A stretch of DNA of 64,000 nt from JBKEAJ01 sp047974415 (GCA_047974415.1 JBKECH010000002.1:13902-77901), one strand, 5' to 3'. Shown: positions 52,554 through 62,147, numbered from the stretch's first letter. The notes: generated by a model from the sequence alone, not told the origin. Made by a program: numbers and translations.

Positions 52554-53801
52554 ATGGAAATTAAAAGAGTGGTTGTAACAGGTTTAGGTACCGTAAATCC
52601 ACTTGGTAATTCCATTGCGGAATATTGGGAAGGGCTAAAGAGTGGCAAAAGCGGTGCTGCGTTGATAACAAAGTTTGACGCATCTCAATACAGAACGCAA
52701 TTTGCTTGTGAAGTTAAAGGGTTTGCCCCCGAAGACTACATAGAAGATAGAAAAGAGGTCCGTAAAATGGATCTCTTTACTCAATATGCTATGGCTTCGA
52801 CAGCACAAGCAGTGGAAGATGCCAAATTAAATTTGGAAAAATTAGACTTAACACGTTGTGGAGTAATTTGGGGTACAGGAATTGGCGGTTTAGAAACATT
52901 CCAATCGGAAGTCCTGAATCTAGATGTTGCGAAGCCTCGTCTTTCGCCTTTCTTTATTCCTAAAATGATTATTAACATTGCAGGGGGCTTAATTTCGATG
53001 AAGTATGGTTTTATGGGGCCAAGTTTCTCGACTGTTACAGCTTGTGCCTCGAGCAATAATGCAATGATAGAGGCTCTAAACTATATCCGCTTAGGTAAAG
53101 CAGATTTGTTTATCACTGGAGGTGCTGAAGCAGCTATAAACCCAGTCGGAGTTGGTGGATTTAATGCAATGCATGCTCTATCCACGCGCAATGATGACCC
53201 TAAAACGGCTTCAAGACCGTTCGATAAAGATAGAGACGGTTTTGTGATTGGAGAAGGTGCGGCTACATTAATCCTCGAAGAGTACGAACACGCTGTGGCT
53301 AGAGGTGCTAATATCTACGGAGAAGTTTTGGGATCTGGTTTGTCTTCCGATGCGTATCATATGACAGCCCCACACCCAGATGGTATAGGAGTAGAACTAG
53401 TAATAAATAGTGCAATCAAAGATGCGGGAATAAAACATGAAGATATTGACTACATCAATGTTCATGGTACATCTACAGGACTAGGCGATGTTGCTGAATC
53501 TAATGCTATAAAAAAGGTGTTTGGCGAACATGCTTATAATCTTAATATTAGTTCCACAAAATCTATGACGGGACATTTACTGGGAGGAGCTGGGGCAGTC
53601 GAAGCTATAGCTACTCTTCTTGCTCTGCGAGATGGGGTAGTGCCCCCGACAATAAACCATTTCACAGATGATGATGATATTGATAACAAATTGAATTTCA
53701 CCTTCAATACTGCTCAAAAGCGTGATATGAAATATGCAATGAGTAATACTTTCGGATTTGGAGGTCATAACTCAACGGTAATTTTAAAAAGATTTGAATA
53801 G
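52554..53801 (+). CDS. fabF: 3-oxoacyl-ACP synthase II
   Basis: 415 residues. Active-site Cys in VTACASSNNAM (about residue 165), His in VHGTSTGLGD and GHLLGGAGAVEA. It condenses malonyl-ACP with acyl-ACP during elongation. Operon with acpP and rnc; the rnc start lies eight bases after the stop. Confidence 0.97.
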   Translation: MEIKRVVVTGLGTVNPLGNSIAEYWEGLKSGKSGAALITKFDASQYRTQFACEVKGFAPEDYIEDRKEVRKMDLFTQYAMASTAQAVEDAKLNLEKLDLTRCGVIWGTGIGGLETFQSEVLNLDVAKPRLSPFFIPKMIINIAGGLISMKYGFMGPSFSTVTACASSNNAMIEALNYIRLGKADLFITGGAEAAINPVGVGGFNAMHALSTRNDDPKTASRPFDKDRDGFVIGEGAATLILEEYEHAVARGANIYGEVLGSGLSSDAYHMTAPHPDGIGVELVINSAIKDAGIKHEDIDYINVHGTSTGLGDVAESNAIKKVFGEHAYNLNISSTKSMTGHLLGGAGAVEAIATLLALRDGVVPPTINHFTDDDDIDNKLNFTFNTAQKRDMKYAMSNTFGFGGHNSTVILKRFE

Positions 53802-53809
53802 TATTCATT

Positions 53810-54574
53810 GTGGTAAGCAATTTATTTAATAATACGAAACTCTTTGCTCGTGATAGTAAAGAGTTTCGTAGCTATATGAAGCAGCGACTAGGAATAAAAC
53901 CAAAAAAAATTAAGCTTTATAAATTAGCTCTTCTGCACCGTTCGGCATCAAAAACAGGAATATTTGGGCAGAGTGTTAACAATGAGCGTTTGGAATATTT
54001 GGGCGATGCTGTTCTTAGCTCCGTAGTGGCCGATTTCTTATTCAATAGGTACCCACTTGAGGATGAAGGTTTTCTTACCATGCTCAGAGCTAAGCTTGTT
54101 AATCGGACAATGTTGTCGGAGCTAGCAGAGAAAATAGGACTCCATAATTTTATAACTTCCAGAATACGCATACATCCCGAGTCGAGTGTCTATGGCGATG
54201 CTCTTGAGGCGTTGATAGGTGCAATATATCTTGATAAGGGCTACAATAAAACTCGTAATGTTATTATCAAAAAAATATACGACGAGCATTTAGATTTTGA
54301 TGATGTGTCATCAAGTATGAATAATTTTAAAAGTATCCTTATAGAGTGGGGGCAGAAGTGTAAAAAGGATATAAAATTCGATACAGATAAGGGGCTTACT
54401 AAGGGGCGCAAAACAATATTTAGTTGCACGGTTGTTTTAGACGGTAAAGAGTGTGGCAAAGGGAAAGGTTCTTCAAAAAAAGAGGCTCAACAAAATGCGG
54501 CGCAAAACACTTTATTCCTGATTGAAATGGATGCTCAAAAGGATGAGGATGGAAATTCACCCTGCTGTCCGTAA
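53810..54574 (+). CDS. rnc: Ribonuclease III
   Basis: 254 residues from GTG 53810. The RNase III signature NNERLEYLGDAVLSSVVADF (catalytic Glu and Asp) and the second acidic site YGDALEALIGAIYLD are present, followed by a double-stranded-RNA-binding domain (about 175-245, GKGSSKKEAQQNAAQNTL). Processes rRNA precursors and mRNA. The GTG start fits the family's N-terminal extension before RLGIKPKKIKLYKLALLHRS; ATG 53876 would cut that off. The last 40 bases overlap the convergent murU gene. Confidence 0.95.
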   Translation: MVSNLFNNTKLFARDSKEFRSYMKQRLGIKPKKIKLYKLALLHRSASKTGIFGQSVNNERLEYLGDAVLSSVVADFLFNRYPLEDEGFLTMLRAKLVNRTMLSELAEKIGLHNFITSRIRIHPESSVYGDALEALIGAIYLDKGYNKTRNVIIKKIYDEHLDFDDVSSSMNNFKSILIEWGQKCKKDIKFDTDKGLTKGRKTIFSCTVVLDGKECGKGKGSSKKEAQQNAAQNTLFLIEMDAQKDEDGNSPCCP

Positions 54575-55290
54575 ATATTCTCCATCTTCTTCAATTCATC
54601 GATCTTTCCTATGTCTGACCACATAGAACTGTTGTCTAAGTATCCAACAATTTTCTCCCTACCACACAAATCCAGATATTGATCGATAGACGAGAAGGCT
54701 CCCTCGCGTGTCATTTTTTCTAGGTATTCGTTTGTGATAATTTGTATTCCAGAGAAGGGGTAAGCCTTGATAATTCCCTTGCTGTTGCTAGGTTGTCCCC
54801 ACTTATATTCTTCGGTTTTTGAATTTTTCCATCCTGCAAGTTCCATTTTGTTGTTAAAGAGCAGAAATCTTTGAGTTTCTCTGTTGCGGACTACAAGTGT
54901 TGCGATACCGTCTTGCTCCTTATGATAAGCCCTAAGTAGCTCTAAGTTTAAATTTGATATAATATCTGTATTAACGACCAGTATATTTTGGTAATTAGCA
55001 AGAATGTTTCTTGCCTTCCATATAGCGCCTCCAGTGTTTAGCAATTCGTTTCTTTCATCGGAAATATGTATCTTGAAATTGCGGAACTGCTCCTGTCCTA
55101 GATATTCAATTATTTTCTCTCCGAAGTGGTGGACATTAACGACAAACTCATTGTAACCGTATGTAGCAAGATGCTCTATTACATGTTTTATCAGAGGTTT
55201 TGAGTTAAGCTCGACCAGGGCTTTTGGCTTATCGGCGGTATGTGGATACAGACGTGTGCCTAGCCCTGCCGCAAGTATCATTGCAATCAT
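54535..55290 (-). CDS. murU: Sugar-1-phosphate nucleotidyltransferase, probable MurU
   Basis: 251 residues. ILAAGLGTRLYPHTADKPKA is the nucleotide-binding signature, and VVNTDIISN holds the metal Asp. It lies seven bases after an AmgK-type kinase gene. The pair AmgK-MurU converts N-acetylmuramate (and GlcNAc) to the 1-phosphate and then to the UDP-sugar, bypassing early peptidoglycan synthesis. The 3' end overlaps rnc by 40 bases in convergent orientation. A mannose-1-phosphate guanylyltransferase is the alternative, less likely given its partner. Confidence 0.85.
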   Translation of the reverse strand: MIAMILAAGLGTRLYPHTADKPKALVELNSKPLIKHVIEHLATYGYNEFVVNVHHFGEKIIEYLGQEQFRNFKIHISDERNELLNTGGAIWKARNILANYQNILVVNTDIISNLNLELLRAYHKEQDGIATLVVRNRETQRFLLFNNKMELAGWKNSKTEEYKWGQPSNSKGIIKAYPFSGIQIITNEYLEKMTREGAFSSIDQYLDLCGREKIVGYLDNSSMWSDIGKIDELKKMENIYGQQGEFPSSSF

Positions 55291-55297
55291 AGATGAA

Positions 55298-56737
55298 TTA
55301 TTTTTTCCAGTTTTCTTGCTCCAAGTGAATCAACGACACATCTACGTCTGGGAACTTCTTGCTTACATATTCGGTTAAAGACTTGGCCGAATATACCGAA
55401 CGATGCTGCCCTCCCGTACAGCCAAAGTAAACAGAAAGATCGCTGTACTTCTTAATACTGTATTGCCTGATAGATAATCTAATTAGGCTGTAAATGTTAG
55501 CCAAGAAGTCGTCTATATTAGTTTGGGTTTCAAGATATTGTTTTACTGGAGCGTCTTGTCCAGACAGCTTCTTATATTCATCAAACATACCTGGATTTTT
55601 TATAGCACGACAATCAAAAACAAAGCCACCGCCATTGCCATGTTTGTCTTTAGGTATTCCCTTGCGATATGAAAAACTAAATATTCGAAGGTGCAATTTC
55701 TGATGCCTACTGATATCTTTAAGTTTCTCCGAGCTTTTTAGTATTGATAAAACCTTCTTCAGGTGAGGGATATTTGCGTCTATTTCCCAGTTGTCAAGAA
55801 TGTGTTCAACGTTTGCAATGGCATAAGGGATGCTTTGTAGGAAATGAGACTTTTGTTCGAAGAACCCACGATAACCGTATGCTCCCATCGCCTGCATAAT
55901 CCTCACTAGAACATAGCCCTGATAGTGCTTTTTGAACAGCGCTCTATCAACGTCGATTTTCTCGGATAGTTTGTCAAGGTAAAACTCTAGCAGTTTATCT
56001 CTAATTTCTTGAGGGATATCAGCTTTTCCATCAAAAAGTAAAGAAGCTACATCATATTGCAAGGCCCCTTTCCGTCCTCCTTGATAGTCAATAAATGAAG
56101 GGTTATTCTGACCGTCGAGCATGATATTTCGTGATTGAAAGTCACGAAACAGGAAATAATCTTGCTCCGCCTCAAGTAGATAGTTGCTGAAAGTCTCGAA
56201 GTCATTCTCCAGTTCTTGTTCGTCGAAGGCTATGCCAGCAAGCTTTAGAAAGTAGTACTTGAAATAACTCAAGTCCCAAAGAATAGATTGTTTGTCGAAT
56301 GCGTGACGAGGATAGCACAACGAGAAGTCGATATTCTTACAAGCGCCTATTTGTAGAGATGGCAATAAGGCAAGTACCTTTTTGTAACATTCAACAAGGT
56401 CGTTGGTGAAGTCTCTGCCAATTCGTTGCTGGGTTAAATAGTCGAAAAGAGTTGTATGCCCTAAATCTTCAATTAGGTAGATGTTATTTTCTAAATCTTC
56501 GCTAAAAATCTGTGGGACAGGGAGCCTTGCGTTTCTGAGAGCTTCGGAGAAGTGTATGAATGCCTTGTTCTCCTTCAAGTCGGTGTTGTATGCGCCAATT
56601 GCTTTGTGGCTGTTGTTGCTGATTCTAACATACTGACGATTAGAACCTGATGGAGGCACTAAATCAAAATTAAGAGCCTTGTCACCGCTCCATTCTTCAA
56701 ATAGGAGAGCTAGTTTGTTTATTATCTCTTTTTCCAC
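55298..56737 (-). CDS. amgK: Fusion of AmgK-type sugar kinase with RapZ C-terminal domain
   Basis: 479 residues. Residues 1-325 form an aminoglycoside-phosphotransferase-fold kinase (VPPSGSNRQYVRI, YLIEDLGHTTLFDY, FRDFQSRNIMLDG with catalytic Asp and Asn, then FIDYQGGRKGALQYDVASLL with the metal Asp). Residues about 345-479 match the RapZ C-terminal domain (FSYRKGIPKDKHGNGGGFVF, DCRAIKNPG, FGCTGGQHRSVY). In E. coli RapZ this domain binds glucosamine-6-phosphate and controls glmS through small RNAs. Here it is joined to the first enzyme of amino-sugar recycling, next to murU. The likely result is a kinase controlled by amino-sugar phosphate, or an amino-sugar sensor; this is inference. Confidence 0.87.
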   Translation of the reverse strand: MEKEIINKLALLFEEWSGDKALNFDLVPPSGSNRQYVRISNNSHKAIGAYNTDLKENKAFIHFSEALRNARLPVPQIFSEDLENNIYLIEDLGHTTLFDYLTQQRIGRDFTNDLVECYKKVLALLPSLQIGACKNIDFSLCYPRHAFDKQSILWDLSYFKYYFLKLAGIAFDEQELENDFETFSNYLLEAEQDYFLFRDFQSRNIMLDGQNNPSFIDYQGGRKGALQYDVASLLFDGKADIPQEIRDKLLEFYLDKLSEKIDVDRALFKKHYQGYVLVRIMQAMGAYGYRGFFEQKSHFLQSIPYAIANVEHILDNWEIDANIPHLKKVLSILKSSEKLKDISRHQKLHLRIFSFSYRKGIPKDKHGNGGGFVFDCRAIKNPGMFDEYKKLSGQDAPVKQYLETQTNIDDFLANIYSLIRLSIRQYSIKKYSDLSVYFGCTGGQHRSVYSAKSLTEYVSKKFPDVDVSLIHLEQENWKK

Positions 56738-57033
56738 TAATGTTGTTCTTTTGTTATTCTCTGCTTTGGACTATTTGTATTGTTATGCAAATGTATATAT
56801 ATAAGATGTATAAAACAAGCGTGTGATTTTGAGGTGTCATGGATTTTTGCTTAATCCCAGAAAATGCATTAGTTTGCCTGCTCCGTGCTCAAATCTCTTC
56901 AAAACGAATGTGTTACTAGTTTTGGGCGTAATGTATTGCGTCTCTACCTCGTCGTAGCGGAGCTACGCTTCGTTCTCCAAAACTCTTGTTTTATCGAGCT
57001 TGAAGCACTCGCTACGGCTCTCTAATACACAAT
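56738..57033. other. Gap upstream of amgK, no gene seen
   Basis: Includes an imperfect direct repeat, TTTGGGCGTAATGTATTGCG near 56922 and TTTGGGTTTAATGTATACGC near 57028, and a short GTAGC/GCTAC inverted repeat. Neither matches the other repeat families in the window. Confidence 0.45.
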
Positions 57034-57342
57034 TTGGGTTTAATGTATACGCACTGTATATATGCTGACGCCTTGTTGGGGCTAGTTGTCATGAATTTAT
57101 TTGAACTATTATTATTTGAGCTTTACAACAAAGTCACTCATTTCGTTTATGACGATGGAGCTTTTGTTCTGAATGGAGTTCCAGTTGGAGGAACAATAAA
57201 AGAGCAAGTGTGGCTTATACTTGCTATGTATATTGCTTTCATGGTGTATAACATTAGGAAGCATAGGAAAAAAATACGAAGATTAGTAGATATCTATGCC
57301 CTGCTGATCTTTTTCCTTTTCAGACTTCTAGCTCTACAATAG
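57034..57342 (+). CDS. Small hypothetical membrane protein
   Basis: 102 residues from ATG 57034, or 83 from ATG 57091 (MNLFELLLFELYNKVTHFVY). Hydrophobic segments at the N-terminus, the middle (QVWLILAMYIAFMVYNI) and the C-terminus (LLIFFLFRLLAL) suggest two or three membrane passes, with a basic loop (RKHRKKIRR). I recognise no family. The 3' end overlaps mutS2 by 23 bases, convergent. It is probably real because it is compact and hydrophobic throughout, but a chance frame cannot be excluded. Confidence 0.5.
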   Translation: MGLMYTHCIYADALLGLVVMNLFELLLFELYNKVTHFVYDDGAFVLNGVPVGGTIKEQVWLILAMYIAFMVYNIRKHRKKIRRLVDIYALLIFFLFRLLALQ

Positions 57343-59794
57343 TGATACCTGCACCACCTTGGTCAAGAGGAGCATCGTAATATTTACTCACGGCAGGCTC
57401 TGTGCGAAGATATGAACGTATTTGTTCTCGCAATATGCCGTTGCCCTTGCCATGCAGGATAGTAAGACGTTTCTCGCCAAGTACTATACCTTTATCTATA
57501 AACAGTAACACCTCGCTAATTGCTTCGTCTGCTCTTTGTCCTCTTACATCTATTTGTTGTTTGAATTCAAGCCTATTATTCATTACTTGATTTTTGATAG
57601 AGCTTTTAGGAGCACCATGTTTTTCGATCTTCTTGTGAGCAGTGTTGCTAATCGGAGAAAGCTTGTCTATTCCTACTGTCGATGCCATCGAACCAAATGC
57701 TACAACAGCCTGACCGTTGTCAATTTCTATTATTTCGCCAATCATCTCGCTGTCGTTGATTCTAACTTTCGAACCGACTGTTAATGCTATTCGTTCCTCG
57801 TTTTCAGTTTTTTGCTTCTTGAGTTTTGCTCCACGCTTCTTTTCACTTTTTCTGAAACTATCGAGTTTGCTTGTGAGCTTTTTTGACATACTTTTATTAA
57901 GTTTCTTGTCAACGTCTTCTTTTAGCAGTTCTATTCCTTTTCGTATCTCTTTAGTTCTATCTTTTTCTGCCTGCGCACGCCTAATTTCGTGTATGGCGTT
58001 TTCGACTTTCTTATTTGTTTCGGCAAGAATGGCTTGAGCCTCTTTGCGAGCTTCGGATATTATTTTTTTATGGGCTTTTTCGGTTTCTTTTAGGTCTTCA
58101 GAATAGTCTTCTGCCAGTTTATCCAGTTCTTTTTCTTTTATACGTATGGAGTTTCGTTTTTTCTGCCAGTAGCTCCTGTCGCGAGCCACTTCGCGCAGAT
58201 GTTTGTCAAAGTTGATGTGTTCCTGTCCTACGGATTCGGATGCCTTTGTCAACACATCTTCGGGTAGGCCAATGCTACGTGCAATTTCAAAAGCAAAGGA
58301 ACTGCCAGGACTCCCTATTTCTAGTTTGAATAGAGGTTTTAATTTGCCAGTGTCATAGAGCATTGCGCCATTCATTACGTCTAATCTCGACGATGCAAAA
58401 TGCTTTAGGTTAGTGTAGTGGGTGGTTATAATTCCAAAAGTGCCTCGTTGAAGTAGTCTTTCCAGTATTGCCTCCGCAATAGCGCCACCAATAGCGGGTT
58501 CGGTACCAGTGCCAAACTCGTCAATGAGAATTAAAGAGCTAGAGTCGCAGTTGCCGATAAAGTGCTTCATGTTGGTAAGGTGCGAGCTATATGTGCTTAG
58601 ATCGTTTTCGATAGATTGTTCGTCGCCTATGTCCATGAATATATTGGAAAACAGACCAGATACACTTCCTTCACCCACGGGGATTAGCATACCACATTGA
58701 AGCATGTATTGTAAAAGTCCGACAGTTTTTAGGCATACGGACTTACCTCCTGCATTGGGTCCACTTATCAATAGTACTCTTCCCTCGTCATGCAACAGTC
58801 TTATTGTTAGTGGGACTGCGGTCTTCTTTTCTTTGGCTAGGTGTCTTCTCAAGTTAGGGTGATATGCATTTACCCAATTGATAATAGGTTTATCTTCTAT
58901 CTTTGGGAGTCTTGCCTCCTCGGCCATTGCCCATTTTGCTTTTGCCCTGATAAAATCAATATTTCCAAGTAGTTGATAAACATATCTGAGCTCGGGGATA
59001 TAAGGGCGTATTTCGGAGCTGAAGACAGTTAATATCTTAACAATCTCTCGTCTTTCATCCATTTCCAGTTCCCTTATTTGGTTGTTTAGTTCCACTACTT
59101 CGGCTGGTTCAATGAAAACGGTTTTGCCACTTGCCGAAACATCGTGGATTATTCCATTTATTCTGCGTTTCAGTGCGGCAGGAATAGGTATAACTGTGCG
59201 CCCCTCTCTTATGGTTGCTGTTGTGTCTTCTTCTGCTATGCCAGATTTTTTTGCTTGCGATAGTACCGAGTTTACTGTTTTAGACACTCTTCCTTTTGCC
59301 GATATTAGAGAGCCCCGAATCTCTCTAAGCTTGGGCGATGCTCCATCGTATATATATCCCTTTTCGTTTATTATTGATGATGCCTTTTTTACAACTAGCG
59401 GTGCCAATTCTACGGGTTTAAGCAGTCGTTCAAGATATTGAAATCTTTCACTATCCTTGTTTTTATTGAAGTAGACTTCTATATGACAGAATGTTTCCAG
59501 AGATAGCTTGAGTTTTAGTAGGTTTTCGGTATCTATAAATGAGCCTTCAACTCGGAGAGCCGATAAAGCTTCGCGCAAGTCAAAATAATTTTGAGAGGGG
59601 AAGTCAACTCTATCTGTGATTATAGAGCAAAACTCGGAAGTCTGATTTAGAGCCGTCTTTACAAACTTAATGTTTGTAGACATATTCATCTTGTCCACAA
59701 GCTCCTCTCCCAATGTGCCGCTACAATATGTTTTTAGTTGGGAGCGTATTTGTGTAAAACCTAGTTTATGTTCAAAATTTTGAGGATAAATCAT
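57320..59794 (-). CDS. mutS2: Endonuclease MutS2
   Basis: 824 residues from ATG 59794 (MIYPQNFEHKLGF, as in other Bacteroidota MutS2). Core and clamp helices, then the ATPase with ISGPNAGGKSV (Walker A), IDEFGTGTEP and ITTHYTNLKHF. A long coiled coil (about 510-650, KEKELDKLAEDYSEDLKETE) and a C-terminal Smr nuclease domain (about 750-824, VRGQRADEAISEV, LHGKGNGILREQI) follow. Known roles are suppression of homologous recombination and rescue of collided ribosomes. An in-frame ATG at 59824 adds ten atypical residues. Confidence 0.95.
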   Translation of the reverse strand: MIYPQNFEHKLGFTQIRSQLKTYCSGTLGEELVDKMNMSTNIKFVKTALNQTSEFCSIITDRVDFPSQNYFDLREALSALRVEGSFIDTENLLKLKLSLETFCHIEVYFNKNKDSERFQYLERLLKPVELAPLVVKKASSIINEKGYIYDGASPKLREIRGSLISAKGRVSKTVNSVLSQAKKSGIAEEDTTATIREGRTVIPIPAALKRRINGIIHDVSASGKTVFIEPAEVVELNNQIRELEMDERREIVKILTVFSSEIRPYIPELRYVYQLLGNIDFIRAKAKWAMAEEARLPKIEDKPIINWVNAYHPNLRRHLAKEKKTAVPLTIRLLHDEGRVLLISGPNAGGKSVCLKTVGLLQYMLQCGMLIPVGEGSVSGLFSNIFMDIGDEQSIENDLSTYSSHLTNMKHFIGNCDSSSLILIDEFGTGTEPAIGGAIAEAILERLLQRGTFGIITTHYTNLKHFASSRLDVMNGAMLYDTGKLKPLFKLEIGSPGSSFAFEIARSIGLPEDVLTKASESVGQEHINFDKHLREVARDRSYWQKKRNSIRIKEKELDKLAEDYSEDLKETEKAHKKIISEARKEAQAILAETNKKVENAIHEIRRAQAEKDRTKEIRKGIELLKEDVDKKLNKSMSKKLTSKLDSFRKSEKKRGAKLKKQKTENEERIALTVGSKVRINDSEMIGEIIEIDNGQAVVAFGSMASTVGIDKLSPISNTAHKKIEKHGAPKSSIKNQVMNNRLEFKQQIDVRGQRADEAISEVLLFIDKGIVLGEKRLTILHGKGNGILREQIRSYLRTEPAVSKYYDAPLDQGGAGITIVELEV

Positions 59795-59928
59795 TCTTAA
59801 ACACCTGCTTTTGGTGTCAGCCACAGGCCAACATGCCTTTTGTTTATTAACTTAAGACTAGACTTCGACTATTAGTCCCAGTCAAATCTAGCATTTGCAA
59901 AGATAATGAAAAGTCAAGTTGTGGACAA

Positions 59929-59957
59929 TAAAAAAGGGATGCCATATTGGCATCCCC
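59929..59957 (-). terminator. Intrinsic terminator of the outer-membrane protein gene
   Basis: On the minus strand GGGATGCC, loop AATAT, GGCATCCC, then TTTTTT. It lies 24 bases after the stop at 59981. Confidence 0.9.
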
Positions 59958-59980
59958 ATATTCAATAATTTTGTTTTTTC

Positions 59981-60493
59981 CTAGAAAGTGTACTGTATTC
60001 CAGCACCTGCATTTTGTCCAAAACCAAGAGCGAATTTCTCAGATGCTCCGTCATAAGTGACGCCACCCATATTGAAGTTAAGAGCCCACCCTTTTCCTAG
60101 TTCTGCTTGGAATCCTGGAGTGATAGCAAGACCAAAGTTAGAATCGCTATTCCCTACTTCAGGGTTATAACCATTTATCCCTAAACCTGCAGTTGTGTAG
60201 AAGTTAAAGATGTTATTCAATGGAGTCAAAAAGATACCTGATGCATAAACTCTGTAGGTGCTATGACTATCATCAACCATTCCGTATCCAAGATCTAGTC
60301 CAACTCCCCAATTAGGATTAAGCCAGTAGTAACCAGCTACGTTAAGCTGAGCGTTGTCAACCTTTTTTATTGCTGTATGAGTGCTGTATTGAAAACCTCC
60401 AGCAAGAGTGAATTTTCCACCATCTTCGTTTTGTGCATTTGCGAATTGAGCTAGTGCTACACAAGCTACAACCATTAAAAGAATTTTCTTCAT
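59981..60493 (-). CDS. Outer-membrane beta-barrel protein
   Basis: 170 residues from ATG 60493. A signal peptide (MKKILLMVVACVALAQFANAQ) is followed by alternating strands (FTLAGGFQYSTHTAIK, VGLDLGYGMVDDS) and a final barrel-type strand ending in Phe (GAGIQYTF), the usual recognition signal of the BAM machinery. It resembles small OmpW/OmpX-like eight-strand barrels. Precise function unknown. A TTCCTTTG -7-like box lies at 60522-60529. It is monocistronic with a strong terminator, suggesting high expression. Confidence 0.85.
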   Translation of the reverse strand: MKKILLMVVACVALAQFANAQNEDGGKFTLAGGFQYSTHTAIKKVDNAQLNVAGYYWLNPNWGVGLDLGYGMVDDSHSTYRVYASGIFLTPLNNIFNFYTTAGLGINGYNPEVGNSDSNFGLAITPGFQAELGKGWALNFNMGGVTYDGASEKFALGFGQNAGAGIQYTF

Positions 60494-60677
60494 TTTGTCA
60501 ATTATTAATTGTTTAACGGTGCAAAGGAAATGTAATATTTCTATATGCAAGACAATTCAGACATTATAAAAATGTCAATAAAAGCTTATTGCTTTTTGGA
60601 CAAATTCTGTGTAAAATTGGAATATTAGGTATCTTAGGAGCTTAAGTGTTTAGAATTTACAGGTTTGAGTTGTTAAT
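60494..60677. other. Gap upstream of the outer-membrane protein, no gene seen
   Basis: AT-rich leader and promoter region. Nothing else recognisable. Confidence 0.4.
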
Positions 60678-60857
60678 TATGTCTGTCTAAAGTCAAATAT
60701 TTGAGTCATGCTCACTTTGTGAATTAGTCATTTATACAAGTAAAGACGCCCAACTTGGGCGTCTTTACTTCCAATTCACAAACTCCCAACATGCAGAACG
60801 ACAGACCTTGATATTTAACTTTATAGTTCAGACTCCTAACATTATGGGCAGGCGCTA
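60678..60857 (-). repeat. MITE-like repeat, copy K (full, reverse, long class)
   Basis: Begins TATGTCTGTCTAAAGTC and ends ATTATGGGCAGGCGCTA. The central hairpin AGTAAAGACGCCC/GGGCGTCTTTACT is perfect, making this the best-preserved long copy. Confidence 0.85.
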
Positions 60858-60931
60858 ATTATAAAGAAAGACATAGGGGGTAAAACCTCGAACAAAATGT
60901 TTATCTTTGTCTCCTCGAAAAAGATAACATT

Positions 60932-62029
60932 ATGGGATTAAAATGTGGTATCGTAGGACTGCCAAATGTAGGCAAATCTACACTGTTCAACTGCCTGAGT
61001 AGTGCGAAGGCGCAATCGGCGAACTTTCCTTTTTGCACTATAGAACCAAACGTGGGAGTGATAACTGTTCCTGACAGCAGGTTGATAGAGCTAGCTGAAT
61101 TGGCAAAGTCTGAAAAAATACTTCCTACCACAATAGAAATTGTAGATATTGCAGGATTAGTAAAAGGTGCTAGCAAAGGCGAAGGATTGGGTAATCAGTT
61201 TCTTTCAAACATCCGCGAAACCGATGCCATAGTTCATGTTCTTCGGTGCTTTGAAAACGACAATATAACTCATGTCGATGGGAGCATTGACCCAGTAAGA
61301 GATAAAGAGGTTATCGACACCGAATTACAACTCAAAGACTTAGAAACAGTAGAGAATGTAACTTTGCGACTGCAACGCCAAGCAAAAAGTGGCGACAAGG
61401 CTGTATTGAAGCGTGTAGACATTGCCAATCAATATAAACAACTACTCGAAGCAGGTAAGTCGGCGCGCGAACTGCAACTGAGCAAAGAGGATGCCCATAT
61501 AGGTGCAGAATTTCAACTCCTGACCAATAAGCCCATATTGTATGTGTGCAATGTTGATGAGGCCTCTGCAAAGACGGGAAACGCTTTTGTAGATAAGGTC
61601 AAAGATGCTGTTAAGAACGAAGATGCAGAGGTGATTGTTGTTGCAGCCGCTACAGAATCGGATATTGCAGAGCTTGAGAGTTTTGAAGAAAAGCAGATGT
61701 TTCTCGAAGAGCTAGGATTGAAAGAGCCAGGTGTAAATAAACTGATACACAGCGCGTACAAATTATTAAGCTTGGAAACGTATTTTACTGTGGGCCCCAA
61801 AGAGGCACGTGCATGGACATATATCAAAGGAACAAAAGCTCCGCAGGCAGCAGGTATTATACATACCGACTTTGAAAAAGGGTTTATACGTGCAGAGGTC
61901 ATAAAGTACAGTGACTATGTGCAATATAAGTCCGAAGCAGGATGTCGCGATGCTGGCAAGTTGGGGGTGGAAGGCAAAGAGTATGTAGTGAAAGACGGAG
62001 ATGTACTACACTTCCGCTTTAATGTGTAA
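60932..62029 (+). CDS. ychF: Redox-regulated ATPase YchF (OBG-type)
   Basis: 365 residues. The G1 loop is GLPNVGKSTLFN (about residues 8-19), G3 DIAGLVKGAS and the YchF-specific NVDE in place of NKxD (VCNVDEAS), which gives ATP preference. The C-terminal TGS domain is at about 280-365. A universally conserved protein that associates with ribosomes and proteasome-like complexes. A TATCTTTG -7 box lies at 60902-60909. Confidence 0.96.
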   Translation: MGLKCGIVGLPNVGKSTLFNCLSSAKAQSANFPFCTIEPNVGVITVPDSRLIELAELAKSEKILPTTIEIVDIAGLVKGASKGEGLGNQFLSNIRETDAIVHVLRCFENDNITHVDGSIDPVRDKEVIDTELQLKDLETVENVTLRLQRQAKSGDKAVLKRVDIANQYKQLLEAGKSARELQLSKEDAHIGAEFQLLTNKPILYVCNVDEASAKTGNAFVDKVKDAVKNEDAEVIVVAAATESDIAELESFEEKQMFLEELGLKEPGVNKLIHSAYKLLSLETYFTVGPKEARAWTYIKGTKAPQAAGIIHTDFEKGFIRAEVIKYSDYVQYKSEAGCRDAGKLGVEGKEYVVKDGDVLHFRFNV

Positions 62030-62147
62030 TAAGAGTCTGGGCTAAGGTATAAGACTAAACACCCTGGTGAACTATCCTTTGCAATAGAGGTTGATTTTCA
62101 TTGATTTGTAAGGCTCGCACCCATCTCTATACCCAAAAAGTATCGGG

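Noticed and set aside
56922..57048. Direct repeat TTTGGGCGTAATGTATTGCG and TTTGGGTTTAATGTATACGC as an attachment-site pair
   Set aside because: The match is imperfect (about 15 of 20), the interval is only about 100 bases, and there is no integrase or tRNA nearby.
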